A stretch of 64,000 nt of DNA, taken from Phycisphaeraceae bacterium. Its GTDB lineage: Bacteria > Planctomycetota > Phycisphaerae > Phycisphaerales > UBA1924. The stretch spans positions 2,108,001 through 2,172,000 of the forward strand of contig CP060234.1 in the NCBI GenBank assembly GCA_023898685.1, in the 5' to 3' direction. Shown piece after piece: positions 40,758 through 50,414 of this stretch. Each line of letters opens with the position of its first letter. Positions within the stretch are counted from its first letter, which is position 1. The notes beneath the pieces are model-generated. The model was not told the origin of the DNA. It ran no database searches and worked only from the letters and a program-made list of their open reading frames with translations. A program made the position numbers and the translations under genes.

Positions 40758-42137
40758 ATGAGCCAGACGCCCAACACATCCAGCGGCGACGCCAAGCCGA
40801 GCCCCGACGGCGGCGATCTCCGCACGCGCATCCACCGCCGCCTTCTCGAGTCCATCGACCTCAATCAGGCGCGCCAGCTCCCACAGGAGCAGCTCCGAAA
40901 GGAGTGCGCCCAGCGGGTCGAGACGCTGCTCCACGGCGAGGGCAAGCCCCTCACCGCGGCCGAGAAGGAACGCCTGATCACCCAGGTGATGGACGACATC
41001 TTCGGGCTCGGGCCGCTCGAGGACATCCTCCGCGACCCCGACATCTCCGACATCCTCATCAACGGCCCCAAGCAGATCTACGTCGAGAAGAAGGGCCGCC
41101 TCCAGCTCAGCGAGATCAACTTCCGCGACAACGACCACCTGCTGACCGTCATCCAGCGCATCGCCTCGGGCGTGGGCCGCCGCGTCGACGAGAGCACCCC
41201 CATGCTCGACGCGCGCCTGAAGGACGGCTCCCGCGTCAACGCCATCATCTCCCCCCTCGCGCTCGACGGGCACAGCGTCTCGATCCGGCGCTTCGGCAAC
41301 ATCCCCTTCACGCTCGAGAAGCTGATGGAAGTGGGGGCGATGACGCCCGAGATGCAGAAGTTCCTCCAGGCCGCCGTCGCTTCAAGGCTCAACATCATCA
41401 TCTCGGGCGGCACGGGCTCGGGCAAGACCACGCTGCTCAACTGCATGAGCCGCTGCATCCCCGAGGGCGAGCGCGTGCTGACGATCGAGGACGCCGCCGA
41501 GCTCCGCCTCCAGCGGGACCACGTCGTCCGCCTCGAGACCCGCCCCGCCAACGTCGAGGGCAAGGGCCTCATCACCCAGCGCGACCTCGTCAAGAACGCC
41601 CTGCGCATGAGGCCCGACCGCGTGGTCATCGGCGAGCTCCGCGGCGGAGAGGCCCTCGACATGCTCCAGGCGATGAACACGGGCCACGACGGCTCGATGA
41701 CCACCCTTCACTCGAACGGCACCCGCGACACCATCCGCCGACTCGAATCCATGGTCTCGATGGCGGGCCTCGACTTCCCGATCTCGACCATCCGCCAGCA
41801 GATCTCCAGCGCCGTCCAGCTCCTTGTCCACGCCGACCGCCTCACCGGCGGGCGACGCAAGGTGACCGCGGTCAGCGAGATCACCGGCATGGAGTCCGAC
41901 GTCGTCCTGCTCCAGGATGTCTTCCGCTTCGTGCAGACCGGGCTCGACGAGGAGGGCAACGCCCAGGGCTACCACGAGGCCTGCGGCGTGCGGCCCAAGG
42001 TCCTCGAGCAGATGCGGGCCGAGGGGCACGAGCTGCCCGACGAGCTCTTCCACAAGGGCAAGCTCGAGAACGGCAAGCCCCGGACCAGCGCCACGGCGCA
42101 GATCCGGATGGTCCGACCCGGGAAGGGGGCCGCGTGA
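40758..42137 (+). CDS. cpaF: Tad pilus assembly ATPase CpaF/TadA
   Basis: The 459-residue secretion ATPase has Walker A 'GGTGSGKTT' near residue 218, an Asp box 'EDAAELRLQRDHVVRLETRP', Walker B 'VVIGELRGGEALDMLQAMNTG' and a His box 'GSMTTLHSN'. CpaF hexamers drive pilus extension, and in some species retraction. It begins 3 bp after cpaE, and its stop overlaps the tadB start (TGATG). Length and motifs are normal for the family. Confidence 0.96.
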   Translation: MSQTPNTSSGDAKPSPDGGDLRTRIHRRLLESIDLNQARQLPQEQLRKECAQRVETLLHGEGKPLTAAEKERLITQVMDDIFGLGPLEDILRDPDISDILINGPKQIYVEKKGRLQLSEINFRDNDHLLTVIQRIASGVGRRVDESTPMLDARLKDGSRVNAIISPLALDGHSVSIRRFGNIPFTLEKLMEVGAMTPEMQKFLQAAVASRLNIIISGGTGSGKTTLLNCMSRCIPEGERVLTIEDAAELRLQRDHVVRLETRPANVEGKGLITQRDLVKNALRMRPDRVVIGELRGGEALDMLQAMNTGHDGSMTTLHSNGTRDTIRRLESMVSMAGLDFPISTIRQQISSAVQLLVHADRLTGGRRKVTAVSEITGMESDVVLLQDVFRFVQTGLDEEGNAQGYHEACGVRPKVLEQMRAEGHELPDELFHKGKLENGKPRTSATAQIRMVRPGKGAA

Positions 42138-43129
42138 TGGGTGGTCTCTCCTCTGTCGACGTGCTCGCGATCGGCGCGGTCTTCATGCTCGTGCTGTGTG
42201 TCACCGGCATCGGCGGGCTGATCTGGCTCCAGAGCCGCTCAAAGCGCTCCGAGCAGGTCAAGCGACGCGTCGGGATGAACGTCAACAAGGACGGCGACGA
42301 CGAGGGCGGCCGCGTCGTCCGACTCTTCCACGACGGGCACGAGTTCGAGGCCATCCTGCCCGGGCTGGGCAAGCGGGCCGCGGGGCCCCTCGCCGCGATC
42401 GCCAAGCGGTGCAAGGAAGCCGGCCTCACCACGCCCCTGCCGACGCTGCTGCTGATCGCCGCGTCCTCGGCGGTGGGGACCTTCGTCGCGGTCTGGGTGC
42501 TCACCCAGAACCCGCTCGGAGCCACGCTCGCGGGCGCGGGCGTCGTCTACCTGATGTGGACGGGCGTCAAGATGAAGGCGAACAAGAAGACCGCCAAGTT
42601 CGACGACCAGTTCGTCGAGGCGCTCGACCTGTGCGCCCGTTCGCTCCGCGCCGGCCACACCGTCATCGCGGGGCTCGGGCTGGCCGCCGAGGAATCCGAC
42701 GAGCCGGTCAAGAGCGTGCTGACCGACATCGTGCAGCAGCAGGAAATGGGCGTGAACCTCGAGCAGGCCCTCCGCAACGTCGCCGAGAAGAGCACGAGCC
42801 AGGACCTCAAGCTCTTCGCGGCTTCCGTCGCCGTGCAGATCAAGGCCGGCGGCAATCTCTCGGAGACCACCAACCGGCTCTCCGCCGTGATCCGCGACCG
42901 CCTCCGCCTGGGCCGCCGCGTCCGCGTGCTCATCGCCCAGACGCAGATGAGCAAGCAGATGCTGCTGGGCCTGCCGGTTGTGGTATTCGTGCTGCTGAAC
43001 GTGATCAACCCGGAGTACGTCAAGCCCATGTACACGACCGACATGGGCCAGACCATGCTGATGATGTGCACCGCCAGCATGTTCATCGGCGCCTGGGCCA
43101 TGAGCAAGATGGCGGTCATCAAGTACTAG
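42137..43129 (+). CDS. tadB: Tad pilus inner-membrane platform protein TadB
   Basis: The 330-residue protein has the type II secretion F domain ('FDDQFVEALDLCARSLRAGHTVIAGL', 'VNLEQALRNVAEKSTSQDLKLFAASVAVQIKAGGNLSET'). Four or more membrane helices are present, including an N-terminal one at about 8-30. TadB and TadC together form the inner-membrane platform that couples CpaF to pilus assembly. The ATG overlaps the cpaF stop by one base. Confidence 0.93.
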   Translation: MGGLSSVDVLAIGAVFMLVLCVTGIGGLIWLQSRSKRSEQVKRRVGMNVNKDGDDEGGRVVRLFHDGHEFEAILPGLGKRAAGPLAAIAKRCKEAGLTTPLPTLLLIAASSAVGTFVAVWVLTQNPLGATLAGAGVVYLMWTGVKMKANKKTAKFDDQFVEALDLCARSLRAGHTVIAGLGLAAEESDEPVKSVLTDIVQQQEMGVNLEQALRNVAEKSTSQDLKLFAASVAVQIKAGGNLSETTNRLSAVIRDRLRLGRRVRVLIAQTQMSKQMLLGLPVVVFVLLNVINPEYVKPMYTTDMGQTMLMMCTASMFIGAWAMSKMAVIKY

Positions 43130-43148
43130 AGGAGAACCACCGACGCCC

Positions 43149-44063
43149 ATGCTGCCACCCGACCTGCTCATCCCGATGGCCGTGTTCGCGATCGTCGCCC
43201 TCAGCGGCGCGATGATCGTCGCGACCAACCGCCGGGGGCGACGCACCCTCGACGCGCGGCTCAAGCAGATCCGCACCGACGGCGTCGCGCTGCCCGAGCC
43301 CGAGGTCAGGCCCAACCCGCTCGCCGAGCTGCTCGGCAAGGTCGGCGGGCTCTCCGTGCTGGGTGGGCCATCGCCCAAGCTGCGACAGACGCTCGCGAGG
43401 GCGGGTTACAGCCAGCGCGGCGTGGCCGAGCTGTTCTTCGGCATCAAGATCACCATGCTCGTCGTGGGAGTCACCGCGGCGATACTCGTGCTCCTCCAGT
43501 TCCAGGTGAGCATGGCCATGGGCGTGCTTATCGTCGTCGCCGGCGCCGCGGGCGCCACCATGATCCCCAACTTCATCCTCTCCCAGAAGGTCAAGAAGCG
43601 CACCGGCGAGATCCGCAACGCCCTGCCCAACGCGATCGACCTGCTCGAGGTCTGCGTTTCCGCCGGCATGGGCGTCGATCAGGCCTGGAACGCCACCGCC
43701 GAGGAGATGCGCGAGGCTTCCCAGGCCCTCGCCGACGAGATGGCCCTGGTCAACCTCGAGATGCTGCTGGGCGCCCGCCGCCCCGAGGCCCTCAAGAACA
43801 TGGCCAACCGCTCCGGCGCCGACGACCTCGCCAGTCTCTCGTCGATCATCAGCCAGGCCGACCGCTTCGGCACCTCGATGGCCGACGCCCTGCGAACCTT
43901 CGCCGAGACCATGCGCGAGACGCGCAGCCAGCGAGCCGAGGAATCGGCCGAGAAGATGGCCATCAAGCTCCTGCTCCCCATGGTCATCTTCATCTTCCCT
44001 GTGGTGCTCATCGTGTCGGCCGGACCGGCGGCCCTGAAGATGATCGAGATGTTCTCCAAGTGA
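43149..44063 (+). CDS. tadC: Tad pilus inner-membrane platform protein TadC
   Basis: The 304-residue protein has the second GspF-like domain of the Tad locus ('IRNALPNAIDLLEVCVSAGMGVDQAWNATAEEM', 'SLSSIISQADRFGTSMADALR'). Membrane spans lie near residues 7-24, 95-130 and 275-298. It is expected to pair with TadB. A GAGGAGAACCACCGACGCCC leader gives the ribosome site, and the gene begins 19 bp after tadB. Confidence 0.93.
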   Translation: MLPPDLLIPMAVFAIVALSGAMIVATNRRGRRTLDARLKQIRTDGVALPEPEVRPNPLAELLGKVGGLSVLGGPSPKLRQTLARAGYSQRGVAELFFGIKITMLVVGVTAAILVLLQFQVSMAMGVLIVVAGAAGATMIPNFILSQKVKKRTGEIRNALPNAIDLLEVCVSAGMGVDQAWNATAEEMREASQALADEMALVNLEMLLGARRPEALKNMANRSGADDLASLSSIISQADRFGTSMADALRTFAETMRETRSQRAEESAEKMAIKLLLPMVIFIFPVVLIVSAGPAALKMIEMFSK

Positions 44064-44088
44064 CGGGCCAGCGCCCGGAGGTTGTGGC

Positions 44089-44589
44089 ATGAAGCGAATC
44101 CTGATCCCAATTATCGCGGCCGGGCTGCTTGCCGGATGCCGGTCGGCGCCACAAGAAGTGTCCAGGGAATGGGACGACGACGCCCGCGGCGACACCAATG
44201 CCTGGCTGATGCGGACCTACTTCGACACGCAGACGACCAACGGCATCACCAGCCAGCACACGATCTACCCGCACCACTTCGTCGACGGCACCGCCGAGCT
44301 CACCGTGATCGGCAGACGCGACATCGCCGCGCTCGCCGAGCACTACACCCGGTACGGCGGCGGCGAGCTGGTCATGCCAAACGGCGGCGTCTCAACCGAG
44401 CTCTACCAGGCCCGTGTCGACGCCGTCCGCGATTGTCTCCGCAGCGACGGCGCCGATCCCACTCTCGTCGCCTTCAGCGACGGCGTCTGGAAGGGCGTCA
44501 CCACCGCCTCGACCCGGGCCGGTGCCGATTTCGCCAGGCCCAGCAGCCAGGACCCGTACCACTTCCACGACCAGGAAGCCGGCCAGTGA
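44089..44589 (+). CDS. Tad-locus lipoprotein, possibly CpaD-like
   Basis: The 166-residue lipoprotein has a signal and lipobox 'LLAGC' (Cys17). The mature domain includes 'HHFVDGTAELTVIGRRDIAALAEHYTRYGGGEL' and 'RVDAVRDCLRSDGADPTLVAFSDG'. This recalls the OmpA/CpaD pattern in which a short beta-alpha module is followed by a helix and a second strand. CpaD is the lipoprotein expected in many Tad loci, and this gene sits between tadC and tadD where one would look for it. Similarity is too weak to name it with confidence. Confidence 0.72.
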   Translation: MKRILIPIIAAGLLAGCRSAPQEVSREWDDDARGDTNAWLMRTYFDTQTTNGITSQHTIYPHHFVDGTAELTVIGRRDIAALAEHYTRYGGGELVMPNGGVSTELYQARVDAVRDCLRSDGADPTLVAFSDGVWKGVTTASTRAGADFARPSSQDPYHFHDQEAGQ

Positions 44590-44618
44590 TCACCGACCCG
44601 AATTGGAGGGCACGACCC

Positions 44619-45362
44619 ATGTTCACGCATCATTCCAGGAAGAATCGTCTCGCGGGCACGGCGTGCGTGCTCATGCTCCTCGCGGGCGGGCTGGTCGGCT
44701 GCCACGGCCCACAGACCCGTCGCGACGCGTTTCAGGAGGGCGCCAACCGGCCGCCGACCCCGAGGACGCTGCACATGATGGCCCGTTTGCTCAACGAAAA
44801 CGGGCGGTCCGACCAGGCCGAGTACGTGCTGCTCAAGATCATCGAGCAGAACCCCAACTACCTGCCCGGGTACGTTGATCTGGCCGATCTCCAGATCCGC
44901 CAGCAGCGCTTCACCGAGGCCGTCGAGACCCTGGGTATCGCCCACGGAATCGCGCCGAACGACGCCGTGATCGCGAACAACCTGGGCGTGCTCCAGTTGC
45001 GTGACCGGAACTTCGAGCAAGCGAGCGAAGCATTCCACGCGGCTGTCATGGCCGACGGGGGCGAGGCCCGCTACCGGGCCAACTACGCGCTGAGCCTGGG
45101 CATGGAAGGCCGCTACCGCGAGGCGTTCGAGGCCTACACGTCGGTCGTCAACACGTCCGAGGCTTACTGGAACGTCGGCGTGATCGCCGAGGCCAGGAAG
45201 GACAAGACGCAGGCCGCGTCGTTCTTCGACCAGTCGCACCGCGTCGCCAAGGCTAACGACGACGTCGACGCCGACACATTCTGGGCCCAGGCCACGGGCA
45301 GCACGCCCACAACCGACGGGCCGACCGGGTTCGACGCAACCGCCTCTGTGCCGGTCGAATAG
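44619..45362 (+). CDS. tadD: Tad pilus TPR lipoprotein TadD
   Basis: The 247-residue lipoprotein has a lipobox 'LVGC' (Cys28) and about five TPR-like helical repeats (about 50-210), for example 'AVIANNLGVLQLRDRNFEQASEAFHAAV'. TadD is thought to act as an outer-membrane assembly chaperone, like the pilotin PilF in type IV pili. ATG 44619 is chosen because 'TTGGAGGG' lies about 10 nt upstream and the signal sequence begins there. It is the last gene of the plus-strand Tad operon. Confidence 0.9.
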   Translation: MFTHHSRKNRLAGTACVLMLLAGGLVGCHGPQTRRDAFQEGANRPPTPRTLHMMARLLNENGRSDQAEYVLLKIIEQNPNYLPGYVDLADLQIRQQRFTEAVETLGIAHGIAPNDAVIANNLGVLQLRDRNFEQASEAFHAAVMADGGEARYRANYALSLGMEGRYREAFEAYTSVVNTSEAYWNVGVIAEARKDKTQAASFFDQSHRVAKANDDVDADTFWAQATGSTPTTDGPTGFDATASVPVE

Positions 45363-45462
45363 CCGTCCTGGGGCTCCAAGGCCCGACACTCGACGCCGAC
45401 CCCGCCGGCGGATACACTGCGCCAAGGCCCAAGTGCGGGCCCCGCGGCTTGTCCGCGCGTCT

Positions 45463-45534
45463 GCGGGTGTAGTTCAGCGGTAGAACGTCAGCTTCCCAAG
45501 CTGAATGTCGCCGGTTCGATTCCGGTCACCCGCT
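45463..45534 (+). tRNA. tRNA-Gly (anticodon CCC)
   Basis: A full cloverleaf can be drawn. The acceptor stem is GCGGGTG/CACCCGC, the D arm GTTC-AGCGGTA-GAAC, the anticodon stem TCAGC/GCTGA with loop TTCCCAA, and the T arm GCCGG-TTCGATT-CCGGT, which has one G-U pair. The discriminator base is T and the CCA end is not encoded. It would read GGG codons. Confidence 0.95.
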
Positions 45535-45542
45535 CTTCCCGA

Positions 45543-45566
45543 CCCGGCCTACGAGGCCGGGTTTTT
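45543..45566 (+). terminator. Terminator after tRNA-Gly
   Basis: The 8-bp stem CCCGGCCT/AGGCCGGG with a 3-nt loop is followed by TTTTT, 8 bp past the tRNA. Confidence 0.88.
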
Positions 45567-45700
45567 CACGCGCCGGGGCGGGCGGGTCGCATCGGCACGC
45601 CCCGCCCGCGAACAGGGTCGGCCCGACCAGGCCATTTCCCGCCGAGAAGGTGGATCATCCGACACCGGACCGCGAATAGTCCAGACACGCGGTGCTTCTC

Positions 45701-45723
45701 GGCCCGCCCGCTGCCGGGCGGGC
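45701..45723. repeat. GC-rich hairpin in the leader of the dockerin-tailed lipoprotein gene
   Basis: GGCCCGCCCG and CGGGCGGGCC pair perfectly across a 3-nt loop. No T-tract follows on either strand, so it is not a classical terminator. It could be an mRNA leader structure or a REP-like sequence. Confidence 0.5.
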
Positions 45724-45818
45724 CCCTCACCGGGCCGGGATGTTCTCCCGGTCGATTCGCCGATTCTGCTCAGTGACGCCGAGTTCCGGCCCGAATTGGC
45801 TCGCAAGGAGACCGACCA

Positions 45819-47624
45819 ATGAGTCGCACGCAAGCTGGTGTTCCCGCCGCTCTGACGGTGCTCCTGACGCTCGCGGCGTGCGGTGTGGATGCAGGGCATC
45901 GAGGAATCGCTGGCCCGCGTCGCCTCGATGGCCGCCCGATAACCCTCGTCGATCCTAACCCGCCTGACCCGAACCGGCCGATCGCCGACCTCTCCAACCC
46001 CGATGCGGCGGTGCGCGGCGAGACCGCCTCGCGGACCCTCGACACCCGCACCTTCCCCATCCAGCGGCAGGTCACCGGCCCGTTCCTCGGCGCGGACCGC
46101 GAAGAGCCGTTCGAGGTCGATGCTCACCTCCAGCCGCCCATGGCCCACGAGCAAGGCCCGACCCCCGAGAAGGTCCCGTTCGGCACGACGCGCGAGGGCG
46201 CGGCCGTCCTGCCCGGATCGATCACCCAGTTCTCAGGGCTCGACCGCACCGGCTGGGTGCCGCCCGACCCGACGCTCGCGGTGGGCCCAAACCACGTGCT
46301 CATCACGGTCAACCAGACCATCGCCTGGTACACCAAAGCCGGCACGCTCCAGTTCTCCGCCATCCTCGGCAGCCAGGGCAACCCGGGCTTCTTCGAGCCC
46401 ATCGGCGCCGGCACGTTCACTTTCGACCCCAAGTGCTTCTACGACTACGACACCAACCGCTATGTCGTTCTCGCCCTCGAGACCTACAGCAATTCGGCCT
46501 ACATCACGATCGCCGTCTCCGACGATGACGACCCCAACGGAATCTGGCACGCCTACCGCACGGACGCTGTTCTGGAGGCCGACGGGACCACCTTCTGGTG
46601 GGACTACCCGGGCTTTGGCTACGACCAGCAGGGCTATTACGTCACCGGCAATCTCTTCGGCCTCAACCAGGACGGCTGGGGCGGCGCGGGCTTCCGCTGC
46701 TTCCGCAAGGCGCCGCTGCTGACCGGTGATCCCGCGGTTTACTTCACCCTCCGCGGCCCCGGCGCCGGGTCGGTGCAGTGCGTCGACAACTTCGATGCGG
46801 CCGGCGCCGCCTATTTCGTCGAGGTGGAGAGCGATTTCGCGCTCCGTGTCCATGCCATCTCCAACCCCGTCACCGAGCCGACGAAGGACTCGTACCGCGT
46901 GCCGGTCGGCACCTTCAGTGGTGCGTCGGGGGCCCCCGTCCTGGGCGGTGGCACGCTCTCGGTCGTCGACGCCCGGATCATGAACGCTCAGGTCCGAAAC
47001 GGAACGCTCTATACCACACACCACGTCTCCGTCGGCGGCGTCGCCAAGCCGCGGTGGTATCAGATAAGCCTCAACGGCTGGCCCGCGACGAGCATCCCGA
47101 CCCTGACGCAGGCGGGCATCGCCGATCCGGGTTACGGCATCTCGGGCTTCTTCCCGGCGATCTTTTCGAACGGCGGCGGCAACGTCGGCATGGTCTTCGG
47201 CACCAGCTCACCCGACCTTGCGGCGGGCGTCGTCGTCACGGGCCGCCTCGCGACCGACCCCCCCGGAACGATGGCCGAGCCTGTGCTCGTCCGCCGCAGC
47301 CCCATCGGCGGCACCAACGGCCGCTGGGGCGACTACTTCGACATCACCACCGACCCGACCGACGACACCACCTTCTGGTGTATCTCCCAGACCGACGAGC
47401 CCGGCATCGGCTGGGACACCCGCATCGCCAGCTTCCGCCTGGGTGAGCCGTGCCTGGCCGACCTTGTCGAGCCCTACGGCACGCTCGACCTTCTCGATAT
47501 CAACGCCTTCGTCGTAGGCTTCCAGATCCATTCGTCGCAGGTCGATTTCGCCGAGCCCTTCGGCGTGTGGGACCTCGGCGATATCGCGGCGTTCATCGAG
47601 AGTTTCCAGGCGGGGTGCCCGTAG
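45819..47624 (+). CDS. Secreted lipoprotein with C-terminal paired dockerin-like domain
   Basis: The 601-residue protein has a signal and lipobox 'LAAC' (Cys21). The large middle part (about 125-530) is beta-rich with aromatic blades ('TFTFDPKCFYDYDTNRYVVLALETYS', 'FWWDYPGFGYDQQGYYVTGNLF'), resembling a propeller-like extracellular domain; I cannot name its family. Residues about 545-601 hold two copies of the motif 'DL.EPyG..DL.DI.AFv..F', ending in Gly-Cys-Pro. This degenerate paired dockerin-like tail is, as far as I recall, what NCBI calls a GC-type dockerin in Phycisphaerae. AAGGAG precedes the ATG. Its ligand and location on the surface are unknown. Confidence 0.82.
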   Translation: MSRTQAGVPAALTVLLTLAACGVDAGHRGIAGPRRLDGRPITLVDPNPPDPNRPIADLSNPDAAVRGETASRTLDTRTFPIQRQVTGPFLGADREEPFEVDAHLQPPMAHEQGPTPEKVPFGTTREGAAVLPGSITQFSGLDRTGWVPPDPTLAVGPNHVLITVNQTIAWYTKAGTLQFSAILGSQGNPGFFEPIGAGTFTFDPKCFYDYDTNRYVVLALETYSNSAYITIAVSDDDDPNGIWHAYRTDAVLEADGTTFWWDYPGFGYDQQGYYVTGNLFGLNQDGWGGAGFRCFRKAPLLTGDPAVYFTLRGPGAGSVQCVDNFDAAGAAYFVEVESDFALRVHAISNPVTEPTKDSYRVPVGTFSGASGAPVLGGGTLSVVDARIMNAQVRNGTLYTTHHVSVGGVAKPRWYQISLNGWPATSIPTLTQAGIADPGYGISGFFPAIFSNGGGNVGMVFGTSSPDLAAGVVVTGRLATDPPGTMAEPVLVRRSPIGGTNGRWGDYFDITTDPTDDTTFWCISQTDEPGIGWDTRIASFRLGEPCLADLVEPYGTLDLLDINAFVVGFQIHSSQVDFAEPFGVWDLGDIAAFIESFQAGCP

Positions 47625-48274
47625 CCGGGTGATCTCGGGCCCGCGGGCGTCGACGCGGCGGAGCGACGAATGACCCGGGATTGGTGAAGTCGGGTGGTAT
47701 CTGACGTGGCCGCGGTGCGTTCGGCCTTGTCGGAGCACAAGAGACCCGGAGATTGTCGGTGGGGAGGGACGTGTGCGGAATCGTGTCGCTTGCGCTCCAC
47801 GCTCGGACGGCAGAGCGGCGCACCGCTGCGCCGGGGAGGGCGGGCGGTGGCACCTGGCGCGCCCCACGAGGTTGAGGAGGGTGGGGAGCACGGCCGGGAC
47901 GGCCGTGGCACACGGTTGGTGAGGGCGATGAGTTTGTTGGCCGCTTTGCGGGCGGTCTCGTGGTGGCGCGCGGTGACGGCGGGGCTCGGGTTGATGTCGT
48001 GGTGGGCGGGGTCGTGGAGGGCGATGTCGCGGAGGCGGGCGAGGGCCGCGACGCGGGCTTGGGCGGCGATGAGTTCTTCGCGGAGTTGGGCGAGTTGGGT
48101 GATCGCTTCGAGGGTGGGGCGAAGTTGTTCGAGGCGTTCGATGAGTTGGTGGGGGGTGAGATCGTGGGCTTCGCAGAGCGAGAGGAGGCCCAGGTCGCCG
48201 GCGAGGAAGTCGCGGAGGAGGTCGGTGTCGGTTACTTCGTCGGCGGCGTGGATGTGGTGTTCTTGGGCGATCAT
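47474..48274 (-). CDS. Hypothetical protein whose 3' part runs into a palindromic repeat
   Basis: The 266-residue frame has a convincing N-terminal part of about 110 residues ('MIAQEHHIHAADEVTDTDLLRDFLAGDLGLLSLCEAHDLTPHQLIERLEQLRPTLEAI', then an Ala/Arg-rich helix), which reads like a regulator-type helical protein. After 'ANKLIALTNR' the codons enter a palindromic repeat (47889-47907) and low-complexity sequence, and the frame then runs 150 bp antisense into the dockerin gene. The natural C-terminus has probably been replaced by repeat sequence. The start ATG is at 48274; upstream in-frame extension is rejected because it is compositionally poor. Confidence 0.55.
   Translation of the reverse strand: MIAQEHHIHAADEVTDTDLLRDFLAGDLGLLSLCEAHDLTPHQLIERLEQLRPTLEAITQLAQLREELIAAQARVAALARLRDIALHDPAHHDINPSPAVTARHHETARKAANKLIALTNRVPRPSRPCSPPSSTSWGAPGATARPPRRSGAPLCRPSVERKRHDSAHVPPHRQSPGLLCSDKAERTAATSDTTRLHQSRVIRRSAASTPAGPRSPGYGHPAWKLSMNAAISPRSHTPKGSAKSTCDEWIWKPTTKALISRRSSVP
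47889..47907. repeat. Short palindromic repeat (CACGGCCG-gga-CGGCCGTG)
   Basis: A perfect 8-bp inverted repeat with a 3-nt loop lies inside the 3' part of the minus-strand hypothetical gene, flanked by further 'GTGGCAC' copies at about 47847 and 47905. It resembles the dispersed 'gtgccacggccgt' family seen in planctomycetes. Confidence 0.55.
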
Positions 48275-48445
48275 GGTCGCACGATACGGATCGGTGGGCT
48301 TGATACAAGGCGCTTGGGGAGGGGGACGGGTGTTTGCGCACGGAAGTGGGTGTTGGGGTGTCCTTTTGGTTGGGGCTTTGTGATTGGTGCGGGGAGGCTG
48401 GTAGGAGCACGGGTTGCCGAAGACGGACAAGCCGTGGCACCCGGC

Positions 48446-49060
48446 TCAGTTGAAGGCGTACGCCCACAACAACTCAAGACCCTTGCCCGCAAGCCACCCC
48501 GCGACGCCGCACACGGACAGCACGAGACTGATGCGGCGTGCCACCCATGCCGACCATGATTTGCTCAATCTGGACTCCTCAATATCATCCTTTAGGCGTG
48601 TCCGCTCTACGTCCGGGCTATAGCGACCCTTCAGGAACAGTTTGGCATTCGCATTCTCGATTCGATCAAGTTGACTTGTGCCAAGAAGATATGGGCCTTT
48701 TGAGGTATAGGCATAGACTGGAAAAGGTGTGCAATGGTGAAATTTTTTGTTGATATATTCCATCAAATCGATTCCACTAAGATGTTTGTCCATATCAGCG
48801 TCGATGCGCTTCGCCGTCTTGCGAATCTGTTCTGCCGCCTGCTGAACTTCTTTTTCCACAGCTTTTGCTCTCTCTGGGCTTTCATAAAAATAGACATCGC
48901 ACAGCATGGCGTCCGGTTCCTCTTTCTTTAGGGCATCGCGCACATCATCTATCGACGTGAACGTACGTATGTCGAATGCGGTGGAATGCGCAGCCTGGAA
49001 TGCATCTAGATTAGCTTGGAGATCATCAACGAACCAGACGGTGGGTTTGGTCTTTGGCAT
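48446..49060 (-). CDS. Membrane-anchored response-regulator receiver protein in an AT-rich islet
   Basis: The 204-residue protein starts with a receiver fold: 'PTVWFVDDLQANLDAF' supplies the acidic pair, 'DAMLCDVYFYES' the likely phospho-acceptor Asp, and 'FPVYAYTSKGP' the conserved Thr/Ser and Lys. A charged helical insertion follows the acceptor strand. The C-terminus ends in one hydrophobic helix (about 179-202, ISLVLSVCGVAGWLAG). There is no DNA-binding or enzymatic output domain and no histidine kinase nearby. Codon use and base composition are markedly richer in AT than the neighbouring genes, suggesting recent transfer. Starts at 49069 and 49090 (GTG) are possible; 49060 has an AGAAAG site 9 nt upstream. 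Confidence 0.72.
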   Translation of the reverse strand: MPKTKPTVWFVDDLQANLDAFQAAHSTAFDIRTFTSIDDVRDALKKEEPDAMLCDVYFYESPERAKAVEKEVQQAAEQIRKTAKRIDADMDKHLSGIDLMEYINKKFHHCTPFPVYAYTSKGPYLLGTSQLDRIENANAKLFLKGRYSPDVERTRLKDDIEESRLSKSWSAWVARRISLVLSVCGVAGWLAGKGLELLWAYAFN

Positions 49061-49173
49061 TGTTAGCATCTTTCTTTGTTGGAATTCCACAGATCAGAAC
49101 GGGCTGAGTCCGTCAGGTTGCTTCGCACACCCTCGAATCAAAAGTGTCAACGACCTCGGATTGCTCACCAAAG

Positions 49174-49203
49174 CACCACGCGCCGCTGTCGCGGCGGGTG
49201 GTG
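49174..49203 (-). terminator. Stem-loop downstream of recA
   Basis: CACCAC and GCCGC pair with GCGGC and GTGGTG around a TGTC loop, with small internal mismatches. On the minus strand it is followed by CTTTGG. It lies 27 bp past the recA stop and probably acts as its terminator, although the T-tract is short. Confidence 0.55.
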
Positions 49204-49229
49204 GCTCCGATTCTTGTCGTGCGTCCGGA

Positions 49230-50414
<1,185 letters not shown>

